From positions 1-64,000 of the forward strand of contig NW_019174006.1 of NCBI RefSeq assembly GCF_001642475.1: DNA of 64,000 nucleotides, given 5' to 3'. The notes below the pieces were generated by a model that was not told the DNA's origin, ran no database searches, and saw only the letters and a list, made by a program, of their open reading frames with translations. This document shows positions 54,755-64,000 of the stretch, piece by piece. The position numbers and the translations under genes are program-made. Position 1 is the stretch's first letter. Each line of letters starts with the position of its first letter. Source of the DNA: Fonsecaea monophora. Lineage: Eukaryota > Ascomycota > Eurotiomycetes > Chaetothyriales > Herpotrichiellaceae.

Positions 54755-56685
54755 AGAGATCAAGTTCACATGCATAATGACAAGTTATTTCCGGGTCGGG
54801 GTCGTGTCAGTACGAGTCGAGTCTTTTTCAACATCACAACCTTGGGGATATACAGTCTCAGTGGAAGGAGTTGGTACTCAAGCAACCAAAGGACCGACCA
54901 GCCCCCAAGCCAAGGGGTATCCTCTTCTACGTTCCCCTTCTATTAGCCCTCTATTTTTGCTTTCGCTTCTACTGCCCTTGTCCTTGTGACCCGACAATCC
55001 ATCCACCTTCGGGTCTCAACACCAGATGAAATTCCTGCATCTACGCGAACGGCACCCGCCCGTCGAGTCGTGGGGTCGTCTGGGGGGCCAGTGGGAAGGG
55101 TGATACGGTCGACGTGGTATATATGTATGTATCTACATGTATATGTCTGCCTCGATGATGTCCATGGGTGCCTGGATACTAGGTATAGCCAAGTAGACAG
55201 AGGGTGTAAGATGTAGTTAACTGCCTAGGGCCACACTGACACTGATACCAGCACCAACGCAACCAACAAGAGACACTTGACATTACAGGTGGTGTTTTGT
55301 GATGTGCGGCGTTATATACCTCAGAAGTGCCTACAAAACATAATGTGAGCCTCGGTAGGAGAGATCATGTCGATTTCTTTCTTCTCGTTGTTCTGAATAC
55401 GTAGGTCGGTCGGTAGGTAGGTAGGTACGCAGGCAGGCAGGGGGAGTATTAACTCGCGCAGCGTGAGAGAGAGACACACGCATTACGTCAATAACTCAGT
55501 AAATAAGTCAATAGATGGCCATCGACGAACAGGGGACACTCTCGCAGCCCTAAAGAACCCGCTTAGCCGAAGTGCCTGCCAAAAGTAAATCTGCTTCGGG
55601 GCGGGAGGATTCGGGGTTTTCTTTTCAGGTAATACCAACCAGCCCTGTACCCAAACAGGGCCCAAAACCAAACCAAACCAAAGCCAGTTGTACAGAATGC
55701 ATAGGTTCTGTCTCTGTATGTATGGACCTAGGTGCACGTAGTTACTTTGCACACGCACGCCGAGTCTGCCATAGGTATATATATGTGCTCGGTAGCCGGA
55801 CATACAACTCCCTCGTTCCTGTGGTCCGGACCACGGACAAAAGGCACACAACCACCTCCAACACAGACATGGACTGGGCCGCGAATGGGGAAACCGAACC
55901 AAACAATCGAGCTCACCAGACAAGTGCCAGACTTTCTGGGCGAGTGTCTCGATGACGCCGTCCAATTCGGCGTCGCGTAAGGCAAAGAAAAGGCAAAACC
56001 AACCCCACCATGCCTTAGAACGAGAAAAGACTGTGGGGTTATGAAACGAAATAAAAACGGCCCAGGTAGGGAGGATGGGAGGGTTCAAGGGTGGATGATG
56101 CAAATCCGCCGAGGTTGACGCAGGCCGAGACAGGCGCGAGAGAGGATCGATCGTAGCAATAATTCATGAGCACACGAGGTAACCGATTTAACTCGATTTT
56201 AATCCAGCTGAGCCACAAAACACGCCGTGCACGCTTGGGATCGGGTATATTGTGGCTGGGGGACTTTTCTCGGCAGGTCCATGAGTGTCTCCTGCAACAA
56301 TAATGGCACATGATCTTGATTGAGAGGCGCAAGGACAAAAGTCTGCTCTTGTTGCTTGCCCGATGGCTGGCTGGATGGATGACTTGGATGACTGGCTGTT
56401 GGAAAAAGTTTGCAAAATTCATGGCTCTTTTTCTTGTACAGACTTGGTTACTTGGTACTTTGGTACATATTATGCATCCCGAGGCGCATGCTCTGGCCGG
56501 CTTCTCTTGGTCCTCTCCACTTGCCCACCCGAGAGAACTACGAATTCCATTGCTCTCTCTCTCTCTCCCTCGTTCTCTTCATTTTCCAAAGTGATATAGC
56601 TGCCTAGGACCAAAACCCTCTGTTCTCTTCTTGCTTGATTGTCTCAAACACAGGTTCGACACACTCAAAATCCATAGACGCAAAC
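54755..56685. other. Intergenic, 1.93 kb
   Basis: No gene is supported. It includes AT-rich GTAT/ATGT runs near 55120-55150, a tetranucleotide array at 55401-55440 and a CT run near 56550. An antisense ORF at 55483-56103 has no family character. Confidence 0.5.
55401..55440. repeat. Tetranucleotide array GGTC/GGTA/GGCA
   Basis: Consecutive GGTC, GGTA and GGCA units occupy about 40 bp. Confidence 0.8.
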
Positions 56686-57285
56686 ATGACTTCCGAGGCA
56701 GCCTCTTCTACGGCCGCCGCGCCTTCGCGAGAACCGACACATCCCTCCGTCATCAAGGTCATCTACCGCCCAGGCGACTTCAGCTCCTACAGCGTCTCCA
56801 CCACCTCTCTCCCACCAGGAGCGCTGATGGCCCGACTCACCAGCCCGCCGCTGACGTATGCGGACAAAAAGCGCTGGTCCAGTGTCCAGGTGTCGGAGAA
56901 CAAGCACATCGAGCTGAACTGCGACTTCCTGTACATCAACCACAGCTGCGAGCCGAGTCTGGAATTCCACGTCGTCCCGCATTCTGAGGAGCCCGTGATC
57001 GAGGTCAGGGTCGCGACGCGCCGGGACGAGAATGGGAACCCCAAGGGCGTGGAGCCCGGCGACGTCTTGACCTTCTTCTATCCCAGCACCGAGTGGGAGA
57101 TGGACCAGCCCTTCCAATGTAATTGCGGGACCAGGAGCTGCAAAGGGCGCATCAGCGGCGCCAAGGACCTGACCAGCGAGCAGCTGCGAGGGTATTTCCT
57201 CAATGCTCACATTGAGGACCTCCGGAGCATTCCCTCCGACAGCGAAGGTAACAAGAATGGTGCGCAGAGGCAGGGAGGTTGGTGA
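56686..57285 (+). CDS. Small SET-domain protein with post-SET motif
   Basis: Protein of 199 aa, read as a single exon from ATG 56686 (MTSEAASSTAAAPS). The C-terminal half of a SET domain is clear: ELNCDFLYINHSCEPSLEF is the NHSCxPN-type motif, and PGDVLTFFYPSTEWEM carries the catalytic-type Tyr. A post-SET zinc motif follows with FQCNCGTRSCKGRI. The N-terminal half of SET is very short here (GDFSSYSVSTTSLPPGALMARL may supply the GxG-type strand). I recall fungal proteins of similar length and end (SGAKDLTSEQLRGYFLNAHI), so it is probably complete. The last 15 codons may be wrong if an intron begins at the GTAACA near 57248. Lysine methylation of a non-histone target is possible but unproven. 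Confidence 0.85.
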   Translation: MTSEAASSTAAAPSREPTHPSVIKVIYRPGDFSSYSVSTTSLPPGALMARLTSPPLTYADKKRWSSVQVSENKHIELNCDFLYINHSCEPSLEFHVVPHSEEPVIEVRVATRRDENGNPKGVEPGDVLTFFYPSTEWEMDQPFQCNCGTRSCKGRISGAKDLTSEQLRGYFLNAHIEDLRSIPSDSEGNKNGAQRQGGW

Positions 57286-58173
57286 ATTGGTGGTAAAAAG
57301 TTCGTCTTTTTTTCCTGGTTTCCAGATACTTTGAGGACTCGCAGTCCCTTGCTGGGAGGCGAAGATTCTTTTTTCAATACACTTACCATGTATGTTCCGG
57401 TCTTGATCTCGTCGACTGGAACCAGCACGGCCGATCTCGCAGAGAGCCACCAGGCGGCCTTTCCAATGACGTGGGGTAGGGGACTAGTGTTCATATAGAT
57501 GTGTGTACACACGAAAACCTTCTCACCAGCCGCAACAACCATTCCCCAGATTCTGCCGCAGAAAGGCATGCCTATTCGCCATGACGTAGGCCGCATTGAA
57601 TTTCCCTTCAAGTCGACGAAGTGAGGCTCATCCTGGGGCTATTGAATCAAGTCGGGACCTCAAAAGCGGAAAGGGGGGAGGGGGGGGAGGCTAGTCGGGT
57701 TGATCAACGGTTCGACCAGATCACTACAGTATCGGAAAAAGAAGCACGACCTTTTTGCCTTTAATGCAGTTGATAAATCGTCTCGGAACTGTACAAGGAC
57801 ATATTGACATAGAAGGTTACGAAGGATCGTGCTCACGGTGAAGCGACGCTATCACTGGGGGAATCAGGCTAATCCTAAAAGGGAAGGAATACACTAGGCT
57901 GGTTTGCATCGACGACAGCAAAGTGGGTAATTACCCAATGAGTTATCTATCTATGGATGTAGATGCCTCGCAGAATCCCGCCACATGTCTGGACTTACAT
58001 GCTATGATACTGAGGTCTTCCTAGGAAAGGTAAGCGTAAGCTATCACGGACAGCCGCGCACTGGCCGCAGGGAGGAGTCTGGACTACAAAATGCGGAGCG
58101 TCTCGTCCGTTGACTCAGTCGAGAGCTGTTGTCTTTTGATTCTTCACATCGAATATCGAGCCTCACCCTCAAG
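57286..58173. other. Intergenic, 888 bp, ureohydrolase promoter
   Basis: This holds a G-tract (57673-57690) and, at 57868-57896, a 29-bp element repeated in the MATE/Zn2Cys6 divergent promoter. No gene is seen. Confidence 0.55.
57868..57896 (+). promoter_or_regulatory. 29-bp shared promoter element, copy A
   Basis: The core GCTAATCCTAxAAGGGAAGG is followed three bases later by ACACTA. It lies 278 bp upstream of the secreted ureohydrolase ATG. Copy B at 61907-61935 matches at 26 of 29 positions in the same orientation. It is a candidate binding site for a common regulator. Function is inference. Confidence 0.5.
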
Positions 58174-59596
58174 ATGCGCAGTACATTTTTGTACAGCGTT
58201 GCAGCACTGACTGCCTGTTCCTCTGCTCTGGCCGTTCCCACGACCAGTAATAGTCGACAAACGAGCCTCAAGGGTGGCGACGATGACCACTATGACCTCG
58301 AGCCGTCAGCAAACTTTGCATTCTCGGGCATCACCACATTTGCCAAACTTCCCTCGGTGCAGTGCCTGACGGAGACGGGACCGGTGGACGACATCCTGAT
58401 CCTAGGATTTCCCTTCGATACGGCGACGTCGTACCGGACCGGCACGCGTCTGGGGCCAAATGCAGTGCGTCAGGGCTCTCGAGCAGCCTCTCTAGCGTAT
58501 GTTTCATTACAAACCCCCTTATGGACTCGTTGGTGATATAAGGGAAGTGAACTGATCAATTCGAGAGGTAGTGGCCAGTACAACTACCGCCAGTCAATCA
58601 ACCCGTACAAGCACAACATCTCGGTCGTCGACTGTGGGGATCTGCCCATTTCACCGTTCGACAACGGTCTCGCCTTCGCCCAGATGGAGGAGTGGTACAA
58701 GCGGCTTTTGTGGAGGGAGGTCAAGTCCACAGAAAAGGGAGTCTGGTCCTCAAAGGTATTCCCATCCCCCGAACCAGCCACCTATTTACATAAAACCCCA
58801 AGGGGTATTTCCCTCCTTTCTTTTCGAAGAAATAGTGTGTTGATTCTCGCCCCCAACAAAAGACCGGTAGACACCACCCGCAAATCGTCGCTCTGGGCGG
58901 CGACCACAGTATCTCCCTCCCGATCCTGCGCGCGTTGAACACGGTCCACGGCAAAGTCTCGGCCATCCACATCGACGCGCACATCGACACGTGGTCGCCC
59001 AAGGTGTTTGCGGGCGCCAAAGCCGGGAGCAAGCAGGCCCAGTTCGCTGACGGCACGCCGTACTACTGGGCGGGGATGGAGGGGTTGCTGAGCGCGAGGA
59101 ACGTGCACGCGGGGATCCGCTCGTCGCTGGATTCCGAGAAGGACATGGAGCTCGACGAGGAGGTCGGCTTCGTCACCATCCCCGCCGCGGACATGCTGAA
59201 GCGCGACGGCGTGTGGGGCGTCATCGACCAGATCCGCGCCGTCGTCGGCACTTCGGGAGAGCCCGTCTACGTCTCCCTCGACGTCGACTGTCTCGACCCG
59301 GCCTTCGTGCCCGGCACCGCCGGCCCGGCCTCGGGCGGCTGGACGCCCCGCGAAGTCATCCAGATCATCATCGACGCGCTCGACGGGCTGAACATTGTGG
59401 GCGTCGACGTCGTCGAGATTCTGCCCTCGTTGGACCAGGCTGAAATCACGGGCATCGTCGCCGCCGAGTTTACTATCGAGGTATGTCATGATATGATCAC
59501 CTCCTTCCCTTCCGAGTCAGGACGACTCAGGAGACTTGTACTAACCTGGAGACACAGCTTATTACCCGACTGGTTAGGAACAGACTCGGTCTATGA
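58174..59596 (+). CDS. Secreted agmatinase/ureohydrolase family enzyme
   Basis: Mn2+-dependent ureohydrolase of 389 aa that should release urea from a guanidino compound. Four exons: 58174-58496, 58566-58755, 58863-59480 and 59558-59596; the frame fixes the acceptors at 58565 (TTCGAG) and 58862 (CAAAAG). A signal peptide (MRSTFLYSVAALTACSSALA) predicts secretion. All six metal ligands are present: His186 in GGDHS, Asp209, His211 and Asp213 in HIDAHIDTW, Asp311 and Asp313 in SLDVDCLDPAF. Upstream, DDILILGFPFDTATSYRTGTRLGPNAVRQGSR is the usual agmatinase N-terminal block. The last exon encodes only LITRLVRNRLGL. Cytosolic agmatinase or guanidinobutyrase relatives lack the signal. The substrate is not fixed by sequence. 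The MATE and Zn2Cys6 genes follow, with a shared promoter element. Confidence 0.9.
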
Positions 59597-60071
59597 GCCC
59601 GGGGTGTTTGTGGAGGGTAATTGTAGCCGTGTGGTGATAGTGACCTGGCGATAGGGATTATTTATGTATAAATGAGCTGCCTATTCGGAGTCTGAATCTG
59701 AATCGATGTGATGGAGATCAGTCGGCCACGGGAGTTGACATGTTGATATGTCCACTCAAGCTGTCCATCTCATGTTATACATCCCTTAGAGTCCTGTCTC
59801 TTTCAAAAACTGGAATCCTCATCCTTGACACAAACCCTGACGAGGAAGAGACATAAGAGGAATTCTTGCGCGGGCAATTGGAAGACATTTCCAGAAACAC
59901 AAAATGACTGCTACTTATGACAAGAACTTTTTTCATCCACTGTTGAACTGTCTGTGGTGGCTGACAATACCTCTTAAACAGACCCTCTAAGCACTCTTAT
60001 CTATCTGTAATAGGAGATCTAATTCTATATCTCGAGTCGTCATGCTCGGAAGACGTCCGAGTATACGCATC
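59597..60071. other. Convergent intergenic region, 475 bp
   Basis: 3' flanks of the ureohydrolase (+) and MATE transporter (-). A/T-rich, with no gene. Confidence 0.5.
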
Positions 60072-61629
60072 CTAGTCCGATGAGGCGTGTAACCTAGAAA
60101 CATCTCTGGCCAATTGCTTCCACCGAATGGTCAGAATGCAAAGAGACTGCAGGACGAGAAGTGCGCCGCTCCCTGAGATGATGCCCGCCCACAAGCCAAA
60201 GACGCCGTACTGCTTGCGAAAGCACAGGAACCATGCCGTCGTCAAGCCCACGCCGTAATACGCCACGAAATTGCAGACGCCCGCCAAATGAGTCTTACCC
60301 GCGCCTCGTAGGATCCCGCTGGCGCCGCCGTTGGAAAGATCCAGGACCTGGAAGCCGGCCATCAGAGGGAGTACCTGGGCCGTCTTCTTGATCACGGCCT
60401 TGTCGTCGGTGAAAATGCGGCCGTAGCTCTTTCTGGCAAGCATGATCCCGACGAATTCGATGGCCCCAATGATGAATGAGAGGAGGTATGGTGTGGCCAC
60501 TGCTCTCCGCGCTTCACGACTCCTGCCGGCACCGAGAAAGCCGGCGATGCGATGGCTGGAAGCTACGCTTATTCCAAGGGCCACCGTCGTGAGCAGCAGG
60601 TCGGAAGACATCAATATCTGCAGGCCAGGTCAGCAGAGGCACTTGGCCGACTGAGAGGGGATCGAAGGCTTACGCTCTGGGCTCCAATGGAGCTGGGATC
60701 CAGCCTTGCAGCCATCATTGCAAGTATCTCAAAGCTATGACACGGGTCAGTCTCAAGGAGGAACAGCAGAAGATGTTCCAGACTCACCTCCACCATTCTG
60801 TGGCACAAGTAAAAATCCCCGTGACGGCGTAAAAGAGCAAACGCAATATCCCCTTCTCGATGCCGACAATAGACCCGCGCCAGGTCTTTCTGACTGCAGG
60901 TTTCTGGGAAATGATGCAAAGCAGGGCAACAACCGTGACGAGCTGGTAGATGCAGAAGGCACAGGGGACACCCCAGAGACGCAGTGTCGTCCATCGAACA
61001 AGCACGAAGGTCACTAGAACCCCAAAGCAGCTGGCCACGGCAGTAGACACTCCAACAATATTGCTTTCGCCCTGAACCTGCAAAAACTTCTTCAACGACT
61101 CGGCCACAATCTGCAACACGCCGGCGGGGAGCATGAGGACCAGAAACTTGCCTGTCGCAAAAGCAAAGTCTGGCTGCTGACCCAGGGCGATGAAAAGGTG
61201 TCCCGAAAACACCCAAATCGGCGCAAAGAAGATGCCAAAAATTGCAAGCAATACAATCAAGCACTGCTGCAAGAGGAGGCCGAGGATCTTGGGATTGTCT
61301 GCGACCGAGTGGGATGTGAACGCCTGACCGCATAACGTGTCCAGCGCTGTTGCGCCGCCGATGGCGATCATAGTGCCAGTGCAGGAGAAGAACATGAACC
61401 CGAAGGACGTAACTCCCAGCTCGAAGGAGCCCAGACTGCCGCCGACTATCAAGGCGCTGATTGCTTGTACTGCATTTTGTAGAGCGAAGGAGAGACATAT
61501 GGGAATCGTCCGACGGATGAGCGCACCAAGGTCGTGCCAGATATCGAAGGCGACATCCTCTTCCTTGGAGGCGATGGAGGAAGTCCGGGAAAGCAGCAAG
61601 CTACGCTCGTCGACAACGTTTTCTCCCAT
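60072..61629 (-). CDS. MATE family multidrug/organic cation exporter
   Basis: Transporter of 482 aa with about 12 membrane helices in two homologous halves. Three exons: 61629-60788, 60734-60674 (61 nt) and 60617-60072. Introns are GTGAGT...ATAG and GTAAGC...GCAG. The first half has LIRRTIPICLSFALQNAVQAISALIVGGSLGSFELG and GGATALDTLCGQAF, the MATE signature. The second half has FEILAMMAARLDPSSIGAQS, then GISVASSHRIAGFLGAGRSREARRA and GGASGILRGAGKTHLAGVCNFVAYYGVGL. It is closest in style to yeast Erc1 and plant DTX proteins; these use H+ or Na+ gradients to expel organic cations or metabolites. It is divergent from a Zn2Cys6 gene 604 bp away and convergent with a ureohydrolase, which suggests a joint task. 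Confidence 0.93.
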
Positions 61630-62233
61630 GCTGATGATTCTTTGTGGATGGCGGTGTCAGTTGCACTCTCGAAGCACCGGAGAGCGGTGAGTTATGTAGA
61701 AGATACTTGACCAAGTACATATTGTCGATAGGGGATGTGTACGTGTCCTCCGACACTGTCCAAGGCATCTCCTATTCCCCACAAAGTATGCCGAAGGACA
61801 TGTCCGACAAGATGTAGATAATAAATAATCCTCCTAATAATCCCGTGCATTCTGCTTGATATGCCTGTCCATCATCTGATTGGCCAGTTCGCTCTGGTGG
61901 TGCTGCGCTAATCCTAGAAGGGAAGGCAGACACTATCTTTCTTTTTCCTCGAGACCCGACTGCATCAATGTTTCTTTCCACCTTCACGCGCATGAGCATC
62001 TCGACAACGGGGACAACTTGGAAACGCGAGCATTGGATATCCTACCTGCACTGTGAAATGGGTCTTGCCTGCGTTGAGTCGGCCAACGGAGTTATTCTAT
62101 CCGCTGCGCTTTAGCGGCTTCAGCGCACGCGACTTCGGACCCTCTCCAACGCATCGCTATGGCATCTGCTATTGACCGGACTGGCTGATCTTCCTGCACG
62201 CCACCACTGCAAGCAGAGCCTTGGCAGAGGGCT
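61630..62233. other. Divergent promoter of MATE and Zn2Cys6 genes, 604 bp
   Basis: Contains the second copy of the 29-bp element at 61907-61935, roughly mid-way between the two start codons. The open stretch 61772-61999 (-) is not protein-like. Confidence 0.55.
61907..61935 (+). promoter_or_regulatory. 29-bp shared promoter element, copy B
   Basis: Differs from copy A (57868-57896) at three positions only, 11, 21 and 23. It lies 278 bp from the MATE start and 299 bp from the Zn2Cys6 start, so either or both genes could use it. A role as the binding site of the adjacent Zn2Cys6 protein is a hypothesis; the element has no CGG pair, the usual Zn2Cys6 half-site. Confidence 0.5.
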
Positions 62234-63965
62234 ATGGCAGAAATGGAATCCAATGCAGGCCAGCGTCAAAAACGGTCCCGTTCCGGCTGTGACGAGTGTC
62301 GCCGGCGCCATTGGAAATGCAATGAGGCGAAACCGACATGCTCTTATTGTCAGAGTGTTGGCCGTCCCTGCGTTTACTCCCGCAAGCTCTCTTGGGGCGG
62401 ACGTCAGTTTAAAAAGTCCCGTTTCGGGAGGTGTCTGGAATCCGGAGGAGCAAAGGCCGTCAGCGTTGAAGCCTCGAGTCGTAAGTTTTAATGACGAATG
62501 TATCGAGTTATCTGGCTCACTTTGACAAAGACCAACTGTCACCGGGTAAGGACTTTATCTATACGTGTTCGCCCAAAGGGACAGACGATATTGCGAGCCG
62601 TGAGGGAAGTACATCTGAACTTGGGCATGGATCGTGTGAAAGACCACAGGACGATAACGTGGATTCGACCCTCTGTCTCGAAATCCCTGCAACACCTCAA
62701 CCACCAACCCCCGCTCTGATGTTGAGAGAAGAATCCAAGCCGCTATTCGACTACTTCGTCAACCGAGTGACCATATCAATTTCTTGCCACAAAGGAATCC
62801 AAGATGAAATCTGCTCGGTCATTGTCCCTATGGCGATGCAGGTTCCTCATCTACTGACCGCCACCCTTGCTCTAGCTGCAGCTCACCGACATACATCCGG
62901 CCTGTTTGAAGGCGACTGTCAATTTGAGCTCATGAAGGGGAGCAGTCTGATGCAGTTGAGATCGGCCTTGGACCGGTTCAGCCCGTCCGAGAATGACAAA
63001 GTCCTTGCTACCACACTGCTCTTGTGTCTAGCCGACGTGATATCCCCGGCTACGAGCACGTCGTCATGGAGGCCACATCTGTATGGTGCTGCGACCCTCT
63101 CTGCACAACACAGCCGCTCGAATGGTGCCAGTGTATCATCGATTTCGAGTTTTCTCATGCGGAAATACCGGGCGCTGCAGGCAGTTGCTCTGGCCTGCTG
63201 CTCTAAACGGTTCGAGGCGCAGATACTGACCACGCCTTACGATGAAGACGATGGACGTATTGACGACCTAGCCGGGTACTCTACGACCCTGATGCCGATT
63301 TTAGAGGAGATCAACGACCTGGAGCCACTACGGGAAGACGGTGGTTCTGAATTCTCCTGCGACTCCCCTCCTGGGCCACCACATTTTGATTGCAGCTCGC
63401 CTCTGGAGCACAAATCGCATTTGCTGTTCGACCGCGTCAGAGCACTAATGGCAAAAAGGAACATGTCACGGACGCAGGGTGGTGGTGGTGGGCATCTTCC
63501 ATCATCCGTATACCACGACCTATACCTCGTGGACGAAGCCTACCATCACATGGCACTTCTACAGATCTTTCGCCGTGGATCCTTGTCCGTCCCTCTGCAG
63601 GTGATTGACGACAGCAGACGCTCAATCTTGGACTGTCTTGCCGCTGTGACATATCAATCCGGCCCATGTCCAGGCGTGGCAACGCTGCCACCTCTGTTCG
63701 TGGCGGGCACCCTCTGTACGACCAAATCGGACAGAGACAAGGTGCGCGGCTTGCTGAGGACCATATGGATGCACTATGGGATGGGGAACGTGAAGTCTTG
63801 TCAGACCGTGTTACAGAGGTGGTGGAAGCACCAGGATGAGAGTCTCGCCAAGTCGCGTTTTTCAGAGAGGCTGTATGATTGTCAAGGTAAGATGGACTTT
63901 TGTGTCTCTGCCATGTGTCCAGACTGACCAGGACAGCAGTCGACGATGATGTCCTACCGTATTAA
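62234..63965 (+). CDS. Zn2Cys6 transcription factor, pathway-specific type
   Basis: Nuclear regulator of 543 aa. Three exons: 62234-62480, 62531-63886 and 63937-63965. The 50-nt first intron uses GTAAGT and an AAAG acceptor, giving SSHQLSPGKDFIY; the last exon codes AVDDDVLPY, with an alternative acceptor three bases on. The zinc cluster is complete with Cys19, 22, 29, 36, 39 and 46 (SGCDECRRRHWKCNEAKPTC). A helical fungal regulatory domain (about 170-540) has LLTATLALAAAHRHTSG and KYRALQAVALACCSKRF, as in the PF11951-type group. Divergence from the MATE gene and the shared promoter element make it the likely local regulator of the transporter and the ureohydrolase. The gene ends 35 bp before the window edge. 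Confidence 0.88.
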
Positions 63966-64000
63966 AAGACGGGGTTCTAGAACAAGTCACTCGGAAAATG

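Noticed and set aside
56665..57450. 261-codon minus-strand ORF
   Set aside because: Antisense to the SET gene and without recognisable motifs.
58782..59489. 235-codon minus-strand ORF
   Set aside because: Antisense to exon 3 of the ureohydrolase, where all active-site motifs are on the plus strand.
1..64000. tRNA genes, CRISPR arrays and transposons
   Set aside because: I looked for T-loop-like GGTTCGAATCC motifs, regular spaced repeats, terminal repeats and transposase or reverse-transcriptase motifs and found none. A tRNAscan or RepeatMasker run would be decisive.

Overview
The window is nuclear DNA of a filamentous ascomycete (Pezizomycotina). The basis is the gene structure and the gene set. 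Introns are short (about 45-150 nt) with GT...AG ends. The families include Zn2Cys6 regulators, a hybrid histidine kinase, a GPI-type Cu-only superoxide dismutase, a Ste11-like HMG-box regulator, Rtt106, PSF1 and SURF4/Erv29. The class cannot be fixed from sequence alone. I support 28 protein-coding genes; 17 are spliced, and I give exon coordinates that keep the frame across every junction. I saw no tRNA, rRNA, CRISPR array or intact transposon.

Layout. 0.9-6.5 kb (all minus strand): a DUF2408 protein, a membrane-anchored GH105-like glycosidase and a YtcJ-type amidohydrolase. 8.2-15.3 kb: a 1071-aa hybrid histidine kinase (+), a small one-helix membrane protein (-), a UPC2-like Zn2Cys6 protein (+) and a PrsW-type membrane protease (+). 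16-19.6 kb (minus): histone chaperone Rtt106 and splicing factor SPF45. 20.3-25.8 kb: an acyl/oxalyl-CoA ligase-like enzyme, a YCII protein, a cell-surface Cu-only SOD (all +) and GINS subunit PSF1 (-). 27.1-28.3 kb: a RING protein. 28.3-33.2 kb: the largest gene-free stretch, lying upstream of a Ste11/FMF-1-like HMG-box gene. 35.6-42.4 kb: two unknown proteins and the ER cargo receptor SURF4/Erv29. 43-49.4 kb: three unknown membrane proteins. 50.2-57.3 kb: a nucleoside hydrolase, a glutathione S-transferase, a Thr-rich secreted protein and a small SET protein. 58.1-64 kb: a secreted agmatinase-like ureohydrolase, a MATE exporter and a divergent Zn2Cys6 regulator.

Most genes are housekeeping or regulatory loci in ordinary fungal arrangement. 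The best candidate for an undescribed system is the right edge. The promoter of the secreted ureohydrolase and the divergent MATE/Zn2Cys6 promoter carry the same 29-bp element (26 of 29 positions identical) in the same orientation. This suggests the three genes respond to one signal, perhaps a guanidino compound or polyamine precursor. A second point is the 4.9-kb gene-free region before the HMG-box regulator, which suggests a long, heavily regulated leader or non-coding transcription.

All functions are read from motifs by eye. No database search was possible.
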